Below, piece after piece: positions 33,386 through 42,952 of a DNA stretch of 64,000 nucleotides. The notes beneath the pieces were generated by a model. That model was not told the origin of the DNA and did no database searches. It worked only from the letters and a program-made list of their open reading frames with translations. The translations under genes were made by a program, and so were the position numbers. Source of the stretch: GCA-2687025 sp964473525. GTDB lineage: Bacteria > Poribacteria > WGA-4E > GCA-2687025. The stretch covers positions 1 to 64,000 of the forward strand of contig CAYYPK010000009.1 of assembly GCA_964473525.1 (NCBI GenBank). Direction: 5' to 3'. How positions within the stretch are numbered: position 1 is the stretch's first letter; each line of letters begins with the position of its first letter.

Positions 33386-35227
33386 ATGGGCAAGATACCG
33401 CACGGTTTCGAGGTCGGCATGTACTGGCTGAACGGCGTGGGCGCGGGCGGCGCCAGCACGCTCGCGCAACTAAAATACGAGATGCAGCGCGCGTACGAGG
33501 GAGAGCAGGACATCCCGTACGAGGCCTGCAACGTCATTCATTCCGCTGGCGACCCCAACACCTGGGCGTCTCCCGCCAGCCGCCCTCACGAACCTACCGG
33601 GGCGGGCGCGACCAAGCAGCAGCGCATCGACAACAACGTCGATGGGTGGATGGACTATCTACGCACGATTGAGGATCTGACGGCAGAATTGGGCATCCCA
33701 GTAGGGCGCCTGCGCGGCACGATTTCGCGTGACCTGTGTGGACTGCACGAGGGATTCAACACCAGCGAAACTCTCAAAGAGTGGGAGCTCGTCCAGGACA
33801 TCGAGCCCTTTGTGACGGAGCTCTGCACGCAGATCGTCGCCGAGGGGCTCGAGCCGTACGTCGCGGGCTGGTTCCTTGGCAACGAGGTGTACAGCTCGAC
33901 GCACTACCCCGATTGGGACGACACTACGATTGGCGCCCTCGCCCAGACGGTGCAGACTGCCCAGCTCGCGGAGGGGTGTGAGTTCCCGTTCTATTGGTCG
34001 GAGTACGTCGAGGCCGACCTTGCCGCCCGGAAGTTCTGGCACGTCGTCAACCAGGAGTGGCTCTACACGGTTCCTGATACGTTCCAGGACTGGGTAGATG
34101 CCGTCATCAACCATGAGGCAGCGACGCCGGCCAAGGTGATTCTGCAACTGAACTACTACCCATGGGTCACCGCCAACGACCAACTGCGATACAGACGTCG
34201 CGCGCGTAACGCCAACGACGTCCTGAGCCTGGAACTCACCGACAACGGGCCGTGGCGCAACTGGTCCACGTTCCTGGACGCCGACGAACCGTACTCGGGG
34301 GAGCCCGGGCACGCGTATCGCACGAAGTTTCCGAAGAGCGGGGCGGACCCAAGCTACCCATCGTCCGTGTTGCAGTTCCAGCCGAAGATTGGGCTGAACG
34401 AGCAGCGCATCACGGAGCAAGGCCAACCGGCCTACTACTCCTACTACGTTGGCCATGTCGACGCGCACCAGAACATACGCGTTCTAATGGACATGCGGCG
34501 CCAGTGGGCCGATGTCCGGGGTGACGACCGGATGACCGGCTTTTGGATTCACGCGTGGAACCAGACGGACGCTACCCGAGACATCTGGCATCAATGGACG
34601 GAGACGGGAGCCGACAAATACCGGTACGCGGAGGCAGTGCAGAGCGAATTTGGCGCGGGAGAAGAGGCGCTGGCTGCCGTCTGGCTGGACGGCAGCCAGA
34701 ATGTCATCACCACGCGCATTGTGTCCGTTGATGTAGACGAGGTGACGCCACCGAAGAACACGCGGGTGGAACAGCCGTTCTATATCAAGTACCACATCGC
34801 GCCCGAGGATGTGATGCGCGTGCCGGAAGACCCAAACGAACTGGTGCTCGGTGAGTTCGTTCTTGGGCAGAGGCCGGAAGTCGAGATCCGCATCTATCAC
34901 ACGGACCCAGCCCCGGACGTGCTGGTGCGGACGATCACGGCGGGATACAACGAGAACAGGTATCCGTCGCCTCGTGTGACACCACCTGGGCAGTACGTAG
35001 GCGTGTATCCGCACACCGTGCCGCCACCAACGAACCCGCCACCGGTCTTGCCGAAGCCTATGGAGGGCGCGTGCGCCTACTGGGACGGGCTCTGGGACGA
35101 AGACCACGATGGCGCGGCCACTGCTGGCACGAACGCCCCTTTCGATCCAGAGCCGCAACACTACCGTGCGGAGCTCGTGATCAATGGGGACGTAGCCTCG
35201 TCGTTTGACTTTGAGAAGAGGGCGTAG
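33386..35227 (+). CDS. TIM-barrel, glycoside hydrolase-like protein
   Basis: 613 residues with no signal peptide; ATG preceded by GGAGATGAG. The first about 420 residues look like a (beta/alpha)8 barrel: VGRLRGTISRD, EPYVAGWFLGNEVYSS with an Asn-Glu pair at the end of a strand as in clan A acid/base residues, FPFYWSEYVEADLA, VILQLNYYPWVT and MTGFWIHAWNQTD. The C-terminal part is beta-rich with a Pro stretch (TVPPPTNPPPVLPKP). Catalytic residues are a guess (Glu of GNEV and a later Glu). It follows the fibre-like gene in the same direction and may be displayed or exported by an unknown route. Confidence 0.6.
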   Translation: MGKIPHGFEVGMYWLNGVGAGGASTLAQLKYEMQRAYEGEQDIPYEACNVIHSAGDPNTWASPASRPHEPTGAGATKQQRIDNNVDGWMDYLRTIEDLTAELGIPVGRLRGTISRDLCGLHEGFNTSETLKEWELVQDIEPFVTELCTQIVAEGLEPYVAGWFLGNEVYSSTHYPDWDDTTIGALAQTVQTAQLAEGCEFPFYWSEYVEADLAARKFWHVVNQEWLYTVPDTFQDWVDAVINHEAATPAKVILQLNYYPWVTANDQLRYRRRARNANDVLSLELTDNGPWRNWSTFLDADEPYSGEPGHAYRTKFPKSGADPSYPSSVLQFQPKIGLNEQRITEQGQPAYYSYYVGHVDAHQNIRVLMDMRRQWADVRGDDRMTGFWIHAWNQTDATRDIWHQWTETGADKYRYAEAVQSEFGAGEEALAAVWLDGSQNVITTRIVSVDVDEVTPPKNTRVEQPFYIKYHIAPEDVMRVPEDPNELVLGEFVLGQRPEVEIRIYHTDPAPDVLVRTITAGYNENRYPSPRVTPPGQYVGVYPHTVPPPTNPPPVLPKPMEGACAYWDGLWDEDHDGAATAGTNAPFDPEPQHYRAELVINGDVASSFDFEKRA

Positions 35228-35241
35228 TCGAGGGGTGCGCC

Positions 35242-36261
35242 ATGTCACACGCCTGCGCTGGGTCACACCAACGAGGCCATGCCCGGCTAGCCGGAGCAGC
35301 GCTGCTGCTGTGGATTGCGACCTGCATCGCACACGCCTCATCTGGCTGGATCGCATTTGGCTCCGGCCGAACCGGCGCGCAAGGCCTGTACACCATTGCC
35401 GTGGCGTCCAACGCGCTGACATCGGTTCTTGCGGACATTGGTAGCAGACCTGCATGGTCGCCTGACGGATCACGGATCGCGTACGTCGCGTCGGACGCGA
35501 GCGGCAGCGTCGATGTCTACGTTGTGGACATCAGCAGCGGAGCCACCCGGAACCTCACGCGCCATCCCGGCTCGGACTCGAAGCCCGCGTGGAGTCCAGA
35601 CGGGTCGAAGATCGCGTTCGAGTCAAGTAGGGACAATGGTCTCGGGATCAACGACATCTTCGTCATGAACGTCGACGGCTCCAACCAGAGGAACCTGACA
35701 CGCGAGTTCCGGAAGGACACCGATGCCGCGTGGTCTCCCGACGGCGAGCGCATCGTCTTCCGCTCCATGAGGGACAGCACCGATGTTGCTGGGTTGCCGC
35801 CGGATACGGTGCGCACGGAGATCTACACGATGGTTGCGGATGGCTCCGATCCTCAGCGACTCACGTACGACGGGTGGAACTACGAGCCGGACTGGTCCCA
35901 GGACGGCGCGTCGATCCTGTTCCGCCGGTATGATGGGCGTGTACACGGGCTCTTCATGATGGCCCCCGACGGTTCCGACCTGCGCCTTGTCGCGGTGGTC
36001 GGCAGCCTAACCAGGCTTCCTGTGCTGTCGCCCGACGGCACGCAGATCGCGTATCAGGACACCATCAAGATGGACGGCAGGAACAATGCTGAGATCTTCG
36101 CCATGGACATCGACGGCTCGAACCGTAGGAATCTGACGAACCATCCCGCCAGCGATGGGGCTCCCGACTGGTTTGATCCCCGGTATTCGCCTGCGTTCAC
36201 TCCTGCGTTTCGGGCGCTGTTCCAGTGGGGCTGGCTGAAGCAGCTTCCCCGCGGCCGGTAG
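35242..36261 (+). CDS. TolB-like beta-propeller protein (PD40 repeats), exported
   Basis: 339 residues, with a hydrophobic signal-like segment (RLAGAALLLWIATCIAHA). About six PD40 repeats: SRPAWSPDGSRIAYVAS, SKPAWSPDGSKIAFESS, DAAWSPDGERIVFRS, YEPDWSQDGASILFR and LPVLSPDGTQIAY, each followed by a strand such as IFVMNVDGSNQRNLT. It ends DGAPDWFDPRYSP, like the paralogue at 24720. First of three propeller genes in a row; GAGGGG site. Confidence 0.85.
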   Translation: MSHACAGSHQRGHARLAGAALLLWIATCIAHASSGWIAFGSGRTGAQGLYTIAVASNALTSVLADIGSRPAWSPDGSRIAYVASDASGSVDVYVVDISSGATRNLTRHPGSDSKPAWSPDGSKIAFESSRDNGLGINDIFVMNVDGSNQRNLTREFRKDTDAAWSPDGERIVFRSMRDSTDVAGLPPDTVRTEIYTMVADGSDPQRLTYDGWNYEPDWSQDGASILFRRYDGRVHGLFMMAPDGSDLRLVAVVGSLTRLPVLSPDGTQIAYQDTIKMDGRNNAEIFAMDIDGSNRRNLTNHPASDGAPDWFDPRYSPAFTPAFRALFQWGWLKQLPRGR

Positions 36262-36355
36262 CCGGGGACGAGTAAGCGGGGCATGGGCCTTTGCCGTTAC
36301 TCTATCGGGGTAGTGGGCCGGGTTCCGGCGCCATCTCCGTTGAGGGACTACTCCG

Positions 36356-38068
36356 ATGTCCTCCAGACACCATGCCATCGCTGCGAGTCTTCTCGCCATC
36401 GCCACCTTGGTCGCTGCGTGCGCCAGTGACGACGAGATCGAACGCCCGGCGGACCCATCGGCGAGCGCCTACCGCAACACGTCCATCGCCGCCACCGGTG
36501 ACCCAGGCATCCCCATGATCGCCGTCGACAGGAACGGTGACCACATGGCGGTCATGGCGCGGAACGGGCAACTCGTCGGCGCGACGTTCCTGGACGCCGA
36601 GGGAGCCAGCTTTACCGTCTGGACGGACGAGGCAGGACGCCCGTCGCGGGCGCGGTCCAGCTCGCCCGACCTGCTGTTCGTGTTCGGCGCCTACGCGGAC
36701 TCGCGCATGGACGTGGGGATCGTCGACGCCGGTCGCGACGTGCAGCTTCACAAGGGTCTGCTGCTGAGGCTGAGCGTCCGCGCGAACCCAGACGACCCGC
36801 ATCCCGGCGGCGACTTCGACCCGACATCGCTGGCGGACCAGTTCGAGTGGGCGGGATACGTCGTGCAGGACGCAATGAGCATCGTGGACGACATCTATCC
36901 TGACGGCGTGGACGGCCTCCTGCTTCCTCCTGAACTGATCGACACGGCCATCTCGGTCGCAGACGCTTCGCGGCTGGGAATTGAGCGCAGTTGGGAAGCC
37001 TTCGCGACGTTTGCGTCAGCGGTCACGTACGTGACTGCTCCCGCCGCTTCCCCATTAGAGGCTGTGGGCTTGCTGCTTCAATTCGCGACCGAGGTTGTCG
37101 CGGAAGCGGCGGACTCGCTTGATCCCAGGCGGCCAGCAATTGCGGAAATCCGCACCACGCTTGCGCTCGATGGAACGGGCGCCCCAGGCACGGTGTTGTT
37201 CGGCGAGGCGAGGGTAGTTGCGCGACAGCACGCAGGGCGTCTCGCCTTCTCACCCGACGGCGACTCCTTGGCAATAGCCACTTGGCCAGACACTGTGACG
37301 CTCTGGGACGTGCGAGAGGGAGAAGAAGCCGCGACGCTCGAGACCCCGTGGGTCAGCGCGGTAGCTTTCTCACCCGACGGGATCACGCTCGCAGTCGGAA
37401 GCGGGTTAGTAGCGCTTTGGGATCTCGGCACACACCAACGGACAGCGGTACTGGGCTTCCACGAACGCTCTGTCGGCGCCGTGGCGTTCTCACCGGATGG
37501 TTCAACGGTGGCGAGCGGCAGCGCGCCCGACAGCGTAAAGCTCTGGGACGTCAAGTCCGGGCAGGAGATCGGGGCCTTCGAGGAAGGCAATTTCAGTATC
37601 AACGGTCTCACCTTCTCGCCGGACGGCTCCATCCTAGCAGTCTGTAGCTACCTTCCCAAGACGCTTACTCTCTGGGACGCCAACGCCCAGCAGAAGATCG
37701 CGTCGCTCCGGGGGCATACGGACACTGTGTACTCCGCCGCGTTTTCACCTGACGGGACGACGCTCGTCAGCGCCAGCGACGACACCACGCTGAAGCTATG
37801 GGACGTTGCCACCCAGCAGGATCTGGCTACGCTAACCGGGCACACGGACGACGTCTTCGCCGCTGTGTGGTCGCCCGACGGGAAGATGCTCGCCAGCGCC
37901 TGCGATGATGGTACGATCCGTCTTTGGGACGTGGAGACCAGGCAGGCGTTTGCCGTGCTACACCAGCACAGAGCCTCGGTCTTCTCGGTCGCGTTTTCGC
38001 CCGACGGGCGGACGCTGGCAAGCAGCAGCCGAGACGGCACGATGAGGCTTTGGAACGCCGTCCGGTAG
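36356..38068 (+). CDS. WD40-repeat lipoprotein
   Basis: 570 residues. Lipoprotein signal peptide with lipobox (ATLVAAC, Cys22). Residues about 25-130 form a beta domain with VDRNGDHMAVMARNGQLVG; 160-280 are helical. From about 300 there are seven WD40 repeats (RLAFSPDGDSLAIAT, VAFSPDGSTVASGS, TLKLWDVATQQDLATLTGH, TMRLWNAVR at the end), enough for one complete propeller. Similar in repeat style to the 948-residue protein at 8348 but with a different N-terminus and no dockerin. ATG preceded by GAGGGA. Confidence 0.87.
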   Translation: MSSRHHAIAASLLAIATLVAACASDDEIERPADPSASAYRNTSIAATGDPGIPMIAVDRNGDHMAVMARNGQLVGATFLDAEGASFTVWTDEAGRPSRARSSSPDLLFVFGAYADSRMDVGIVDAGRDVQLHKGLLLRLSVRANPDDPHPGGDFDPTSLADQFEWAGYVVQDAMSIVDDIYPDGVDGLLLPPELIDTAISVADASRLGIERSWEAFATFASAVTYVTAPAASPLEAVGLLLQFATEVVAEAADSLDPRRPAIAEIRTTLALDGTGAPGTVLFGEARVVARQHAGRLAFSPDGDSLAIATWPDTVTLWDVREGEEAATLETPWVSAVAFSPDGITLAVGSGLVALWDLGTHQRTAVLGFHERSVGAVAFSPDGSTVASGSAPDSVKLWDVKSGQEIGAFEEGNFSINGLTFSPDGSILAVCSYLPKTLTLWDANAQQKIASLRGHTDTVYSAAFSPDGTTLVSASDDTTLKLWDVATQQDLATLTGHTDDVFAAVWSPDGKMLASACDDGTIRLWDVETRQAFAVLHQHRASVFSVAFSPDGRTLASSSRDGTMRLWNAVR

Positions 38069-38162
38069 CGCGCGGCACCGTCGCTGCGGCCGGTCGAGTG
38101 GCCCGCAACGGGATGCGCGAGTAGGGTGTGGACGTGACCGGTTAGCCGCGAGGGATTCCGCG

Positions 38163-39125
38163 ATGGGCCAACGCTTCCGAACGCCTCTTGCTTGCCTGAT
38201 CGCCCTGGCGGCCTTCGTCGGCGCCTGTGGCGAGGATGCCACCGACACTGCCCTCGACGACGAACTGCTCGATGGCGACATGACGGCGGCGAATGCGGGC
38301 GACCGGGCCGGTTGGCCACCAGCCGCCGTGTGGCGACGCATCGTATTCGCGTCAGGCGTCAGCCGCCGCGACATTTACATCGTCGACGCCGACGGCGCGA
38401 ACCAGAAGCGCATCAGAAGCTCTCCCGAATCCGACTATCACACCGCCGTGTCTCCAGACGGGAAACGCATCGCGTTTGTGTCTCGCCGCGACGACGCCAC
38501 CGAGGTGTTTGTCATGGACGCTGACGGGAGACACGCGAAGAACTACACGAACCATCCGTGGGACGACAAGTGGCCCGCCTGGTCGCCTGACGGCTCCCGC
38601 ATCGCGTTCGTCTCGGAGCGCGACGGCAACGAGGAGATCTACGTCATGGACATCGAACGCGGGAAGCAGACCAACCTCACGAACCACCGGCTGAACGACT
38701 CCCATCCGTCATGGTCGCCGGATGGCAGCCGCGTCGCCTTTTCGTCGAGACGCCACGGCGCCAGCGACATCCATGTCATGGACGCGGACGGCGAGAATCA
38801 GGAGCGCATCACGAACACGCCAGGCTTCGACACCGCCCCCGACTGGTCTCCCGACGGCTCCCGGATCGCGTTCCAGTCGTCGCCCGGGGACGGCGGCCCG
38901 GTCGATATCCACGTCATGGAGGCGGATGGCTCCAACCGGACGAATCTGACGAATTACCCCACGAACGACCGGGCTCCCGCCTGGTCCCCCGATGGCGCTC
39001 GCATCGCCTATGAGTCATGGATCGGTATCACCAGCGACATCTACGTCATCGACGCCAACGGCGACAATCGGACGCGCGTGACCAGCAATCCTGGCACGGA
39101 TCATCGCCCTTCCTGGTCCCCTTGA
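38163..39125 (+). CDS. TolB-like beta-propeller lipoprotein (PD40 repeats)
   Basis: 320 residues with lipobox AAFVGAC (Cys22). The N-terminal 30 mature residues are acidic and disordered-looking; then about six PD40 blades (WPAWSPDGSRIAFVSERDG, HPSWSPDGSRVAFSSRRHG, APDWSPDGSRIAFQSS, APAWSPDGARIAYES) follow. It stops right after the last blade motif (HRPSWSP), so the final blade may close with the N-terminal strand. Ribosome site GAGGGA, as in the two preceding propeller genes. Confidence 0.85.
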   Translation: MGQRFRTPLACLIALAAFVGACGEDATDTALDDELLDGDMTAANAGDRAGWPPAAVWRRIVFASGVSRRDIYIVDADGANQKRIRSSPESDYHTAVSPDGKRIAFVSRRDDATEVFVMDADGRHAKNYTNHPWDDKWPAWSPDGSRIAFVSERDGNEEIYVMDIERGKQTNLTNHRLNDSHPSWSPDGSRVAFSSRRHGASDIHVMDADGENQERITNTPGFDTAPDWSPDGSRIAFQSSPGDGGPVDIHVMEADGSNRTNLTNYPTNDRAPAWSPDGARIAYESWIGITSDIYVIDANGDNRTRVTSNPGTDHRPSWSP

Positions 39126-39355
39126 CCACTGACTGAGGGCAGCGGCTCTGGTGATGGGCCAGTTCGGCGACACTATCGGTTCGCAGTTGGCCCAAGCGGC
39201 TCCCGCGTCGGATCTAAGAGGCGTATCGCGCGGCAATCGCCCCGCTTGCTTGGCTGGCGGCCCGCACAGATACTCGGCGCCCTGTGCAGGACCGCGTGGC
39301 CGTTCCGTAAGCTGTGCATGCGTGAGCTGTTCGTCTTCCCGTCGGAGCGCTTGCT

Positions 39356-40518
39356 ATGCCGCTGTGCAGCACCATCGACCGCGCCACGCAGGAATCACAC
39401 GAGGAACGTGGCTCCGACGACGGTCGCTGGGCCCCCGTTGATGTGTCGGCGGGTGAACTCGCCCGCCTCGCGTCGTTCCCGGAGCAGAATCCCAACCCTG
39501 TCATTGAGACCGACTTCGCGGGCCGCGTCACCTACTGCAATCCTGCGGCGCGGCGCGAGTTCCCCGACCTTCACGAACTCGGCCAGAGACATCCCATCCT
39601 GGATGGCATGGAACCCATGGTCGCCGCGTGCCAGGTGGCCATCCAGGGCTCCGTCACTCGGGAAATCGGGCTGGCCGCGAGCGTGTACGAGCAGAAGATA
39701 TGCTGCATCACCGAGAGCGGGCTCATCCGCATCTTCGTCTACGATCTCACAGAGCGTAAGGCCTTGCAGGAGCGGCTTGCCCGCGCGAACGAGGAGCTCG
39801 AACGACGCGTTGAGGAACGGACGGCCGCCCTGCACGAAAGCGAGACGCGCCGCACCAGAGTGCTCGAGCAGATGCTCGCTGTCCAGGAAGAATAGCGGGC
39901 TCGCATCGCCCGGGAGCTGCACGACCGGGTCGGACAGGAGCTCACCTCGCCGCTCATAGGTTGCGGGTCATCGAGTCGGCCGCGACCGTGGGCGACGCCA
40001 TGCGCCAGAGCCGGGAACTACGCGAGGTTACGTCGGGCACGCTCGAGGACGTGCGGCGCATCGCCTTCGACATGAGGCCGACCGTCTTGGACGACTTGGG
40101 TCTGGAGACGGCGCCCAGGCGAGACCTCGAGACGCTGTCGCAGAACGCCGGTCTTGCCGCCACGTTCCGAGCGACCAACCCACACGGCCGATTCCTGCCG
40201 GCAGAGATGGAAGTGGCGATATATCGCATCGTGCACACCGCTCTCACGAACATCGTCCACCACGCCGACGCCGGACACGTTGACGTGGTTCTCTATACCG
40301 AGAGCGTGGGACAGAGCGGATGCCGCGTGTCCGCGATCGTCCAGGACGACGGCGTCGGATTCGATGTGGACGCCGTGCTCGACGGACCCGTCGAGGGGCG
40401 CTTCGGCCGGCTGTCGATGCAGGAGAGGGCGCGAATGATGGGAGGCGAGGCGACCTTCGAGTCCATCCCTGGCGAGGGATCCTCGGTACGCATTGAGGTG
40501 ACAGGGCCCGACCTGTAA
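39356..40518 (+). pseudogene. PAS-sensor histidine kinase (HisKA_3/NarL-type) broken by a stop and a frameshift
   Basis: The 5' frame (39356-39892) encodes a PAS domain (NPNPVIETDFAGRVTYCNPA) and a coiled coil (EELERRVEERTAALHESE). A TAG at 39893 falls just before RARIARELHDRVGQELTS, the dimerisation/phospho-acceptor H-box in which His is modified. About 57 nt later, around 39955-39961, one base is missing: the frame must shift to read LRVIESAATVGDAMRQS, GTLEDVRRIAFDMRPTVLDDLGL and the HATPase motifs (IYRIVHTALTNIVHHADA, VQDDGVGFD, GEGSSVRIEV). No response regulator gene is adjacent. Two lesions in under 70 nt argue for a recent pseudogene or assembly error rather than split proteins. Confidence 0.8.
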
Positions 40519-40640
40519 CGAGGCGGGCCGCCCGTCGGCCCGCCGACGGCGACCAAGGCGTACCCCCAGCGTGCGGCTTCCTCGCCGGCCATGCCGCATG
40601 CCTGCGCCGGCCTCCACGCAGTTGGAACCCCCCAATCGCA

Positions 40641-40670
40641 TTGACCGTTTCCGAACCAAGGTGCTAATAT
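40641..40670 (+). promoter_or_regulatory. Sigma-70-type promoter upstream of ferredoxin-NADP reductase
   Basis: TTGACC, 18-nt spacer, TAATAT, about 70 nt before the GTG start at 40742. Confidence 0.55.
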
Positions 40671-40741
40671 CGGCCCTCAGCGCGATTGCGCGCCCTTAAC
40701 GGCAGGGATTAGGTCGAGTGGTTACGCGTGGGGAGTCTCCT

Positions 40742-41743
40742 GTGTCTGCTGAATCGCGGGACGTTTATGACATCACTATCATCGGCGGCGGCCCCGTCGG
40801 CCTGTTTGGGGCGTTCTACGCAGGTGTGCGTGAGTGCAAAACGAAAATCATCGACAGCCTCTCCGAACTCGGCGGGCAACTGACGGCGCTCTATCCCGAG
40901 AAATTCATCTTCGACATGCCCGGCTTCCCGAAGGTCCGCGCCAAGGATCTCGTGCGCGTCATGGTCGACCAGGGCCTGTGGAAAGACCCCACCGTCTGTC
41001 TTGAAGAGCAGACCCAGACCCTCGAATACAACGAAGACGACCGCATCTACACGCTCACGACGAGCCAGGGCGTGCACTACACGAAGACGGTCATCATCGC
41101 CGCCGGCATCGGGGCGCTCAACCCCACGCGGCTGGTCGCTCCGGGCGTCGAAGAGCTTGACGGTAGCGGCATCCACTACGTGATCCGCGACCTCGAAGAC
41201 TTCCGAGGCAGGGATGTCGTCGTCGTCGGTGGGGGTGACTCCGCTATCGACTGGACTTTGCACGTAGCCCCCATCGCGAACAGCCTCCGCGTCGTCCACC
41301 GACGCGACGTGTTCCGCGCCCACGAGGGCAGCGTGAAGGAAGCCATGGCGCTTCCAGTCGACTTCTTGCTGTGGTGGGTTGTCGAGGAGGTGCACGGCAC
41401 GGACCACCTCGAAGCTGTGACCATCCGCAACACGAAGACGAAGGAAACGAAGACGCTCGAGGCGCAGGAACTCATCGTCTGCATCGGGTTCAAGTCCGAC
41501 ATCGGACCGCTGAAGGACTGGGGACTGGAACTCGAGAGGAACAGCATTCTCGTGGATCGGCACATGGAGACGAACCGCCCTGGCGTGTTCGCCGCCGGAG
41601 ATGTCGCTGCCTACGACGGCAAGATCAAGCTCATCGCGACGGGCGTCGGCGAGGCGTGCACCGCCGTCAACTACGCCAAGAACCTGATCGACCCGGACTC
41701 GAAGCTGTTCCCCGGCCACAGCAGCGACATGGCAATCCGCTAA
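40742..41743 (+). CDS. Ferredoxin--NADP(+) reductase, thioredoxin-reductase-like type
   Basis: 333 residues. Two-dinucleotide-binding fold: FAD motif ITIIGGGPVGLFGAFYAG, SELGGQLTALYPEKFIFDMP, NADP motif VVVVGGGDSAIDWTLHVAP, and the C-terminal FAD contact VFAAGDVAAYDGKIKLIATG. The CxxC of thioredoxin reductase is absent, and the GGQLTALYPEK stretch and long C-terminal tail are those of the bacterial ferredoxin/flavodoxin-NADP reductase family (YumC-like). It passes electrons between NADPH and ferredoxin. GTG at 40742 has GGGGAG 6 nt upstream; a GTG at 40718 is also possible. Confidence 0.93.
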   Translation: MSAESRDVYDITIIGGGPVGLFGAFYAGVRECKTKIIDSLSELGGQLTALYPEKFIFDMPGFPKVRAKDLVRVMVDQGLWKDPTVCLEEQTQTLEYNEDDRIYTLTTSQGVHYTKTVIIAAGIGALNPTRLVAPGVEELDGSGIHYVIRDLEDFRGRDVVVVGGGDSAIDWTLHVAPIANSLRVVHRRDVFRAHEGSVKEAMALPVDFLLWWVVEEVHGTDHLEAVTIRNTKTKETKTLEAQELIVCIGFKSDIGPLKDWGLELERNSILVDRHMETNRPGVFAAGDVAAYDGKIKLIATGVGEACTAVNYAKNLIDPDSKLFPGHSSDMAIR

Positions 41744-41779
41744 GCCGCTCCCGACGCTACATCCCAAGAGAATCCACCG

Positions 41780-42721
41780 ATGGCAGCGCCCCTACGCTTC
41801 CGCGAGGACGGCACATTCACGATTGTCCAATTCACGGACATGCACTGGCACAACGGCGAGCCGGAAGATCAGCGCACGCGCGCGCTGCTGGCCCGCACGC
41901 TGGACGCCGAGGAACCCGACCTCGTCGCTCTCACGGGTGATGTCATCGCTGGTGGCGGCTGCGACGATCCCGCGCAGTCGTACCGTGACGCCGTGGCTCC
42001 CATCGAGGAGCGCGGCATACCGTGGGCCGCGACCTTTGGAAACCACGACGACGAAGGCTCTGTGGACCGCAACGGGCTCATGGAAGTGCAGATGTCGTGC
42101 GCGCACTCGCTGTCGCAGCCGGGGCCGGAAGAGGTGTCCGGCGTGGGCAACTACGTCCTCTCCGTGCAATCCAACGACGGCGACCTCGCCTCCGCCGTGC
42201 TGTACTTCATCGACACGAACAGCTACGCCGAGACGGATGTCGGCGGCTATGGATGGGTGCGGCGCGACCAGATCGCGTGGTGGCTCGACACCGCGCGCGC
42301 ACAACACGCGAACGCCGTAGAGGACGCTCCTGCTCTTGCCTTCTTCCACATCCCGCTGCCCGAATACGACGAGGTGTGGGATCTTCATCCGTGCCACGGC
42401 GTGAAGTATGAAGCCGTCTGCCCACCGCGCATCAACACGGGTCTGTTCGCGGCCTTCCACGAGTTTGGCGATGTCGTTGGCACGTTCGTCGGACACGATC
42501 ACGTCAACGACTACGTCGGCGAACTGCACGGCATCCGGCTATGCTATGGACGCGGCTCGGGCTTCAACACGTACGGTCGTGACGGCTTCCCGCGCGGCGC
42601 CCGCGTCATACGCCTAACCCAGGGCAAGCGCGATTTCGAGACGTGGATGCGCCTGGAGGGCGACGTGAAGGTGACCGAGCAGCCTCTGCATGAGCCGTGT
42701 GGGCGCGCGCTCACGCAGTGA
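41780..42721 (+). CDS. Calcineurin-type metallophosphatase
   Basis: 313 residues. All metal-binding blocks of the family are visible: FTDMHW (D-x-H), LVALTGDVIAG (GD), TFGNHDDEG (GNHD), FFHIPLPEYDEVW (H) and GTFVGHDHVNDYVG (GHxH). The order and spacing, with the IPLPE stretch, resemble the Dcr2/purple-acid-phosphatase-28-like group. No signal peptide. It starts 36 nt after the reductase gene and may share its transcript. Substrate unknown. Confidence 0.9.
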   Translation: MAAPLRFREDGTFTIVQFTDMHWHNGEPEDQRTRALLARTLDAEEPDLVALTGDVIAGGGCDDPAQSYRDAVAPIEERGIPWAATFGNHDDEGSVDRNGLMEVQMSCAHSLSQPGPEEVSGVGNYVLSVQSNDGDLASAVLYFIDTNSYAETDVGGYGWVRRDQIAWWLDTARAQHANAVEDAPALAFFHIPLPEYDEVWDLHPCHGVKYEAVCPPRINTGLFAAFHEFGDVVGTFVGHDHVNDYVGELHGIRLCYGRGSGFNTYGRDGFPRGARVIRLTQGKRDFETWMRLEGDVKVTEQPLHEPCGRALTQ

Positions 42722-42792
42722 GCCCTGGGCTGGGGTGGCGATCCTCCACTGCGATTGCGTCGGATGCAGTGCCGGGCCAACGACGGCGGATG

Positions 42793-42856
42793 CCTTCTCC
42801 TCGAAGGAGAAGGTTAGGATGAGGTCGGGAACGGGGCCACGAGAAGTTGTGTGGCG
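42793..42856 (+). repeat. Dispersed palindromic repeat copy
   Basis: Perfect 9-bp stem CCTTCTCCT / AGGAGAAGG with a 3-nt loop, then TTAGGATGAGGTCGG and an end TTGTGTGGCG. Matches 33278-33340 and, inverted, 29195-29258 and 26283-26341. It overlaps the upstream possible start (GTG 42851) of the following gene. Confidence 0.75.
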
Positions 42857-42952
42857 AAGCGGCAGGCGGAGGGCCGATTGCCGGTGGTAGCGCGGGGCGC
42901 CAAGCTGATACGGGTCGGGCCTCGACTGGCGCGCCAACGCCTCGTTCCGTCC

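Noticed and set aside
39961..40518. Separate histidine-kinase ATPase gene starting at TTG 39961
   Set aside because: It continues the upstream kinase after a one-base shift, with the H-box split between frames; better explained as one broken gene.
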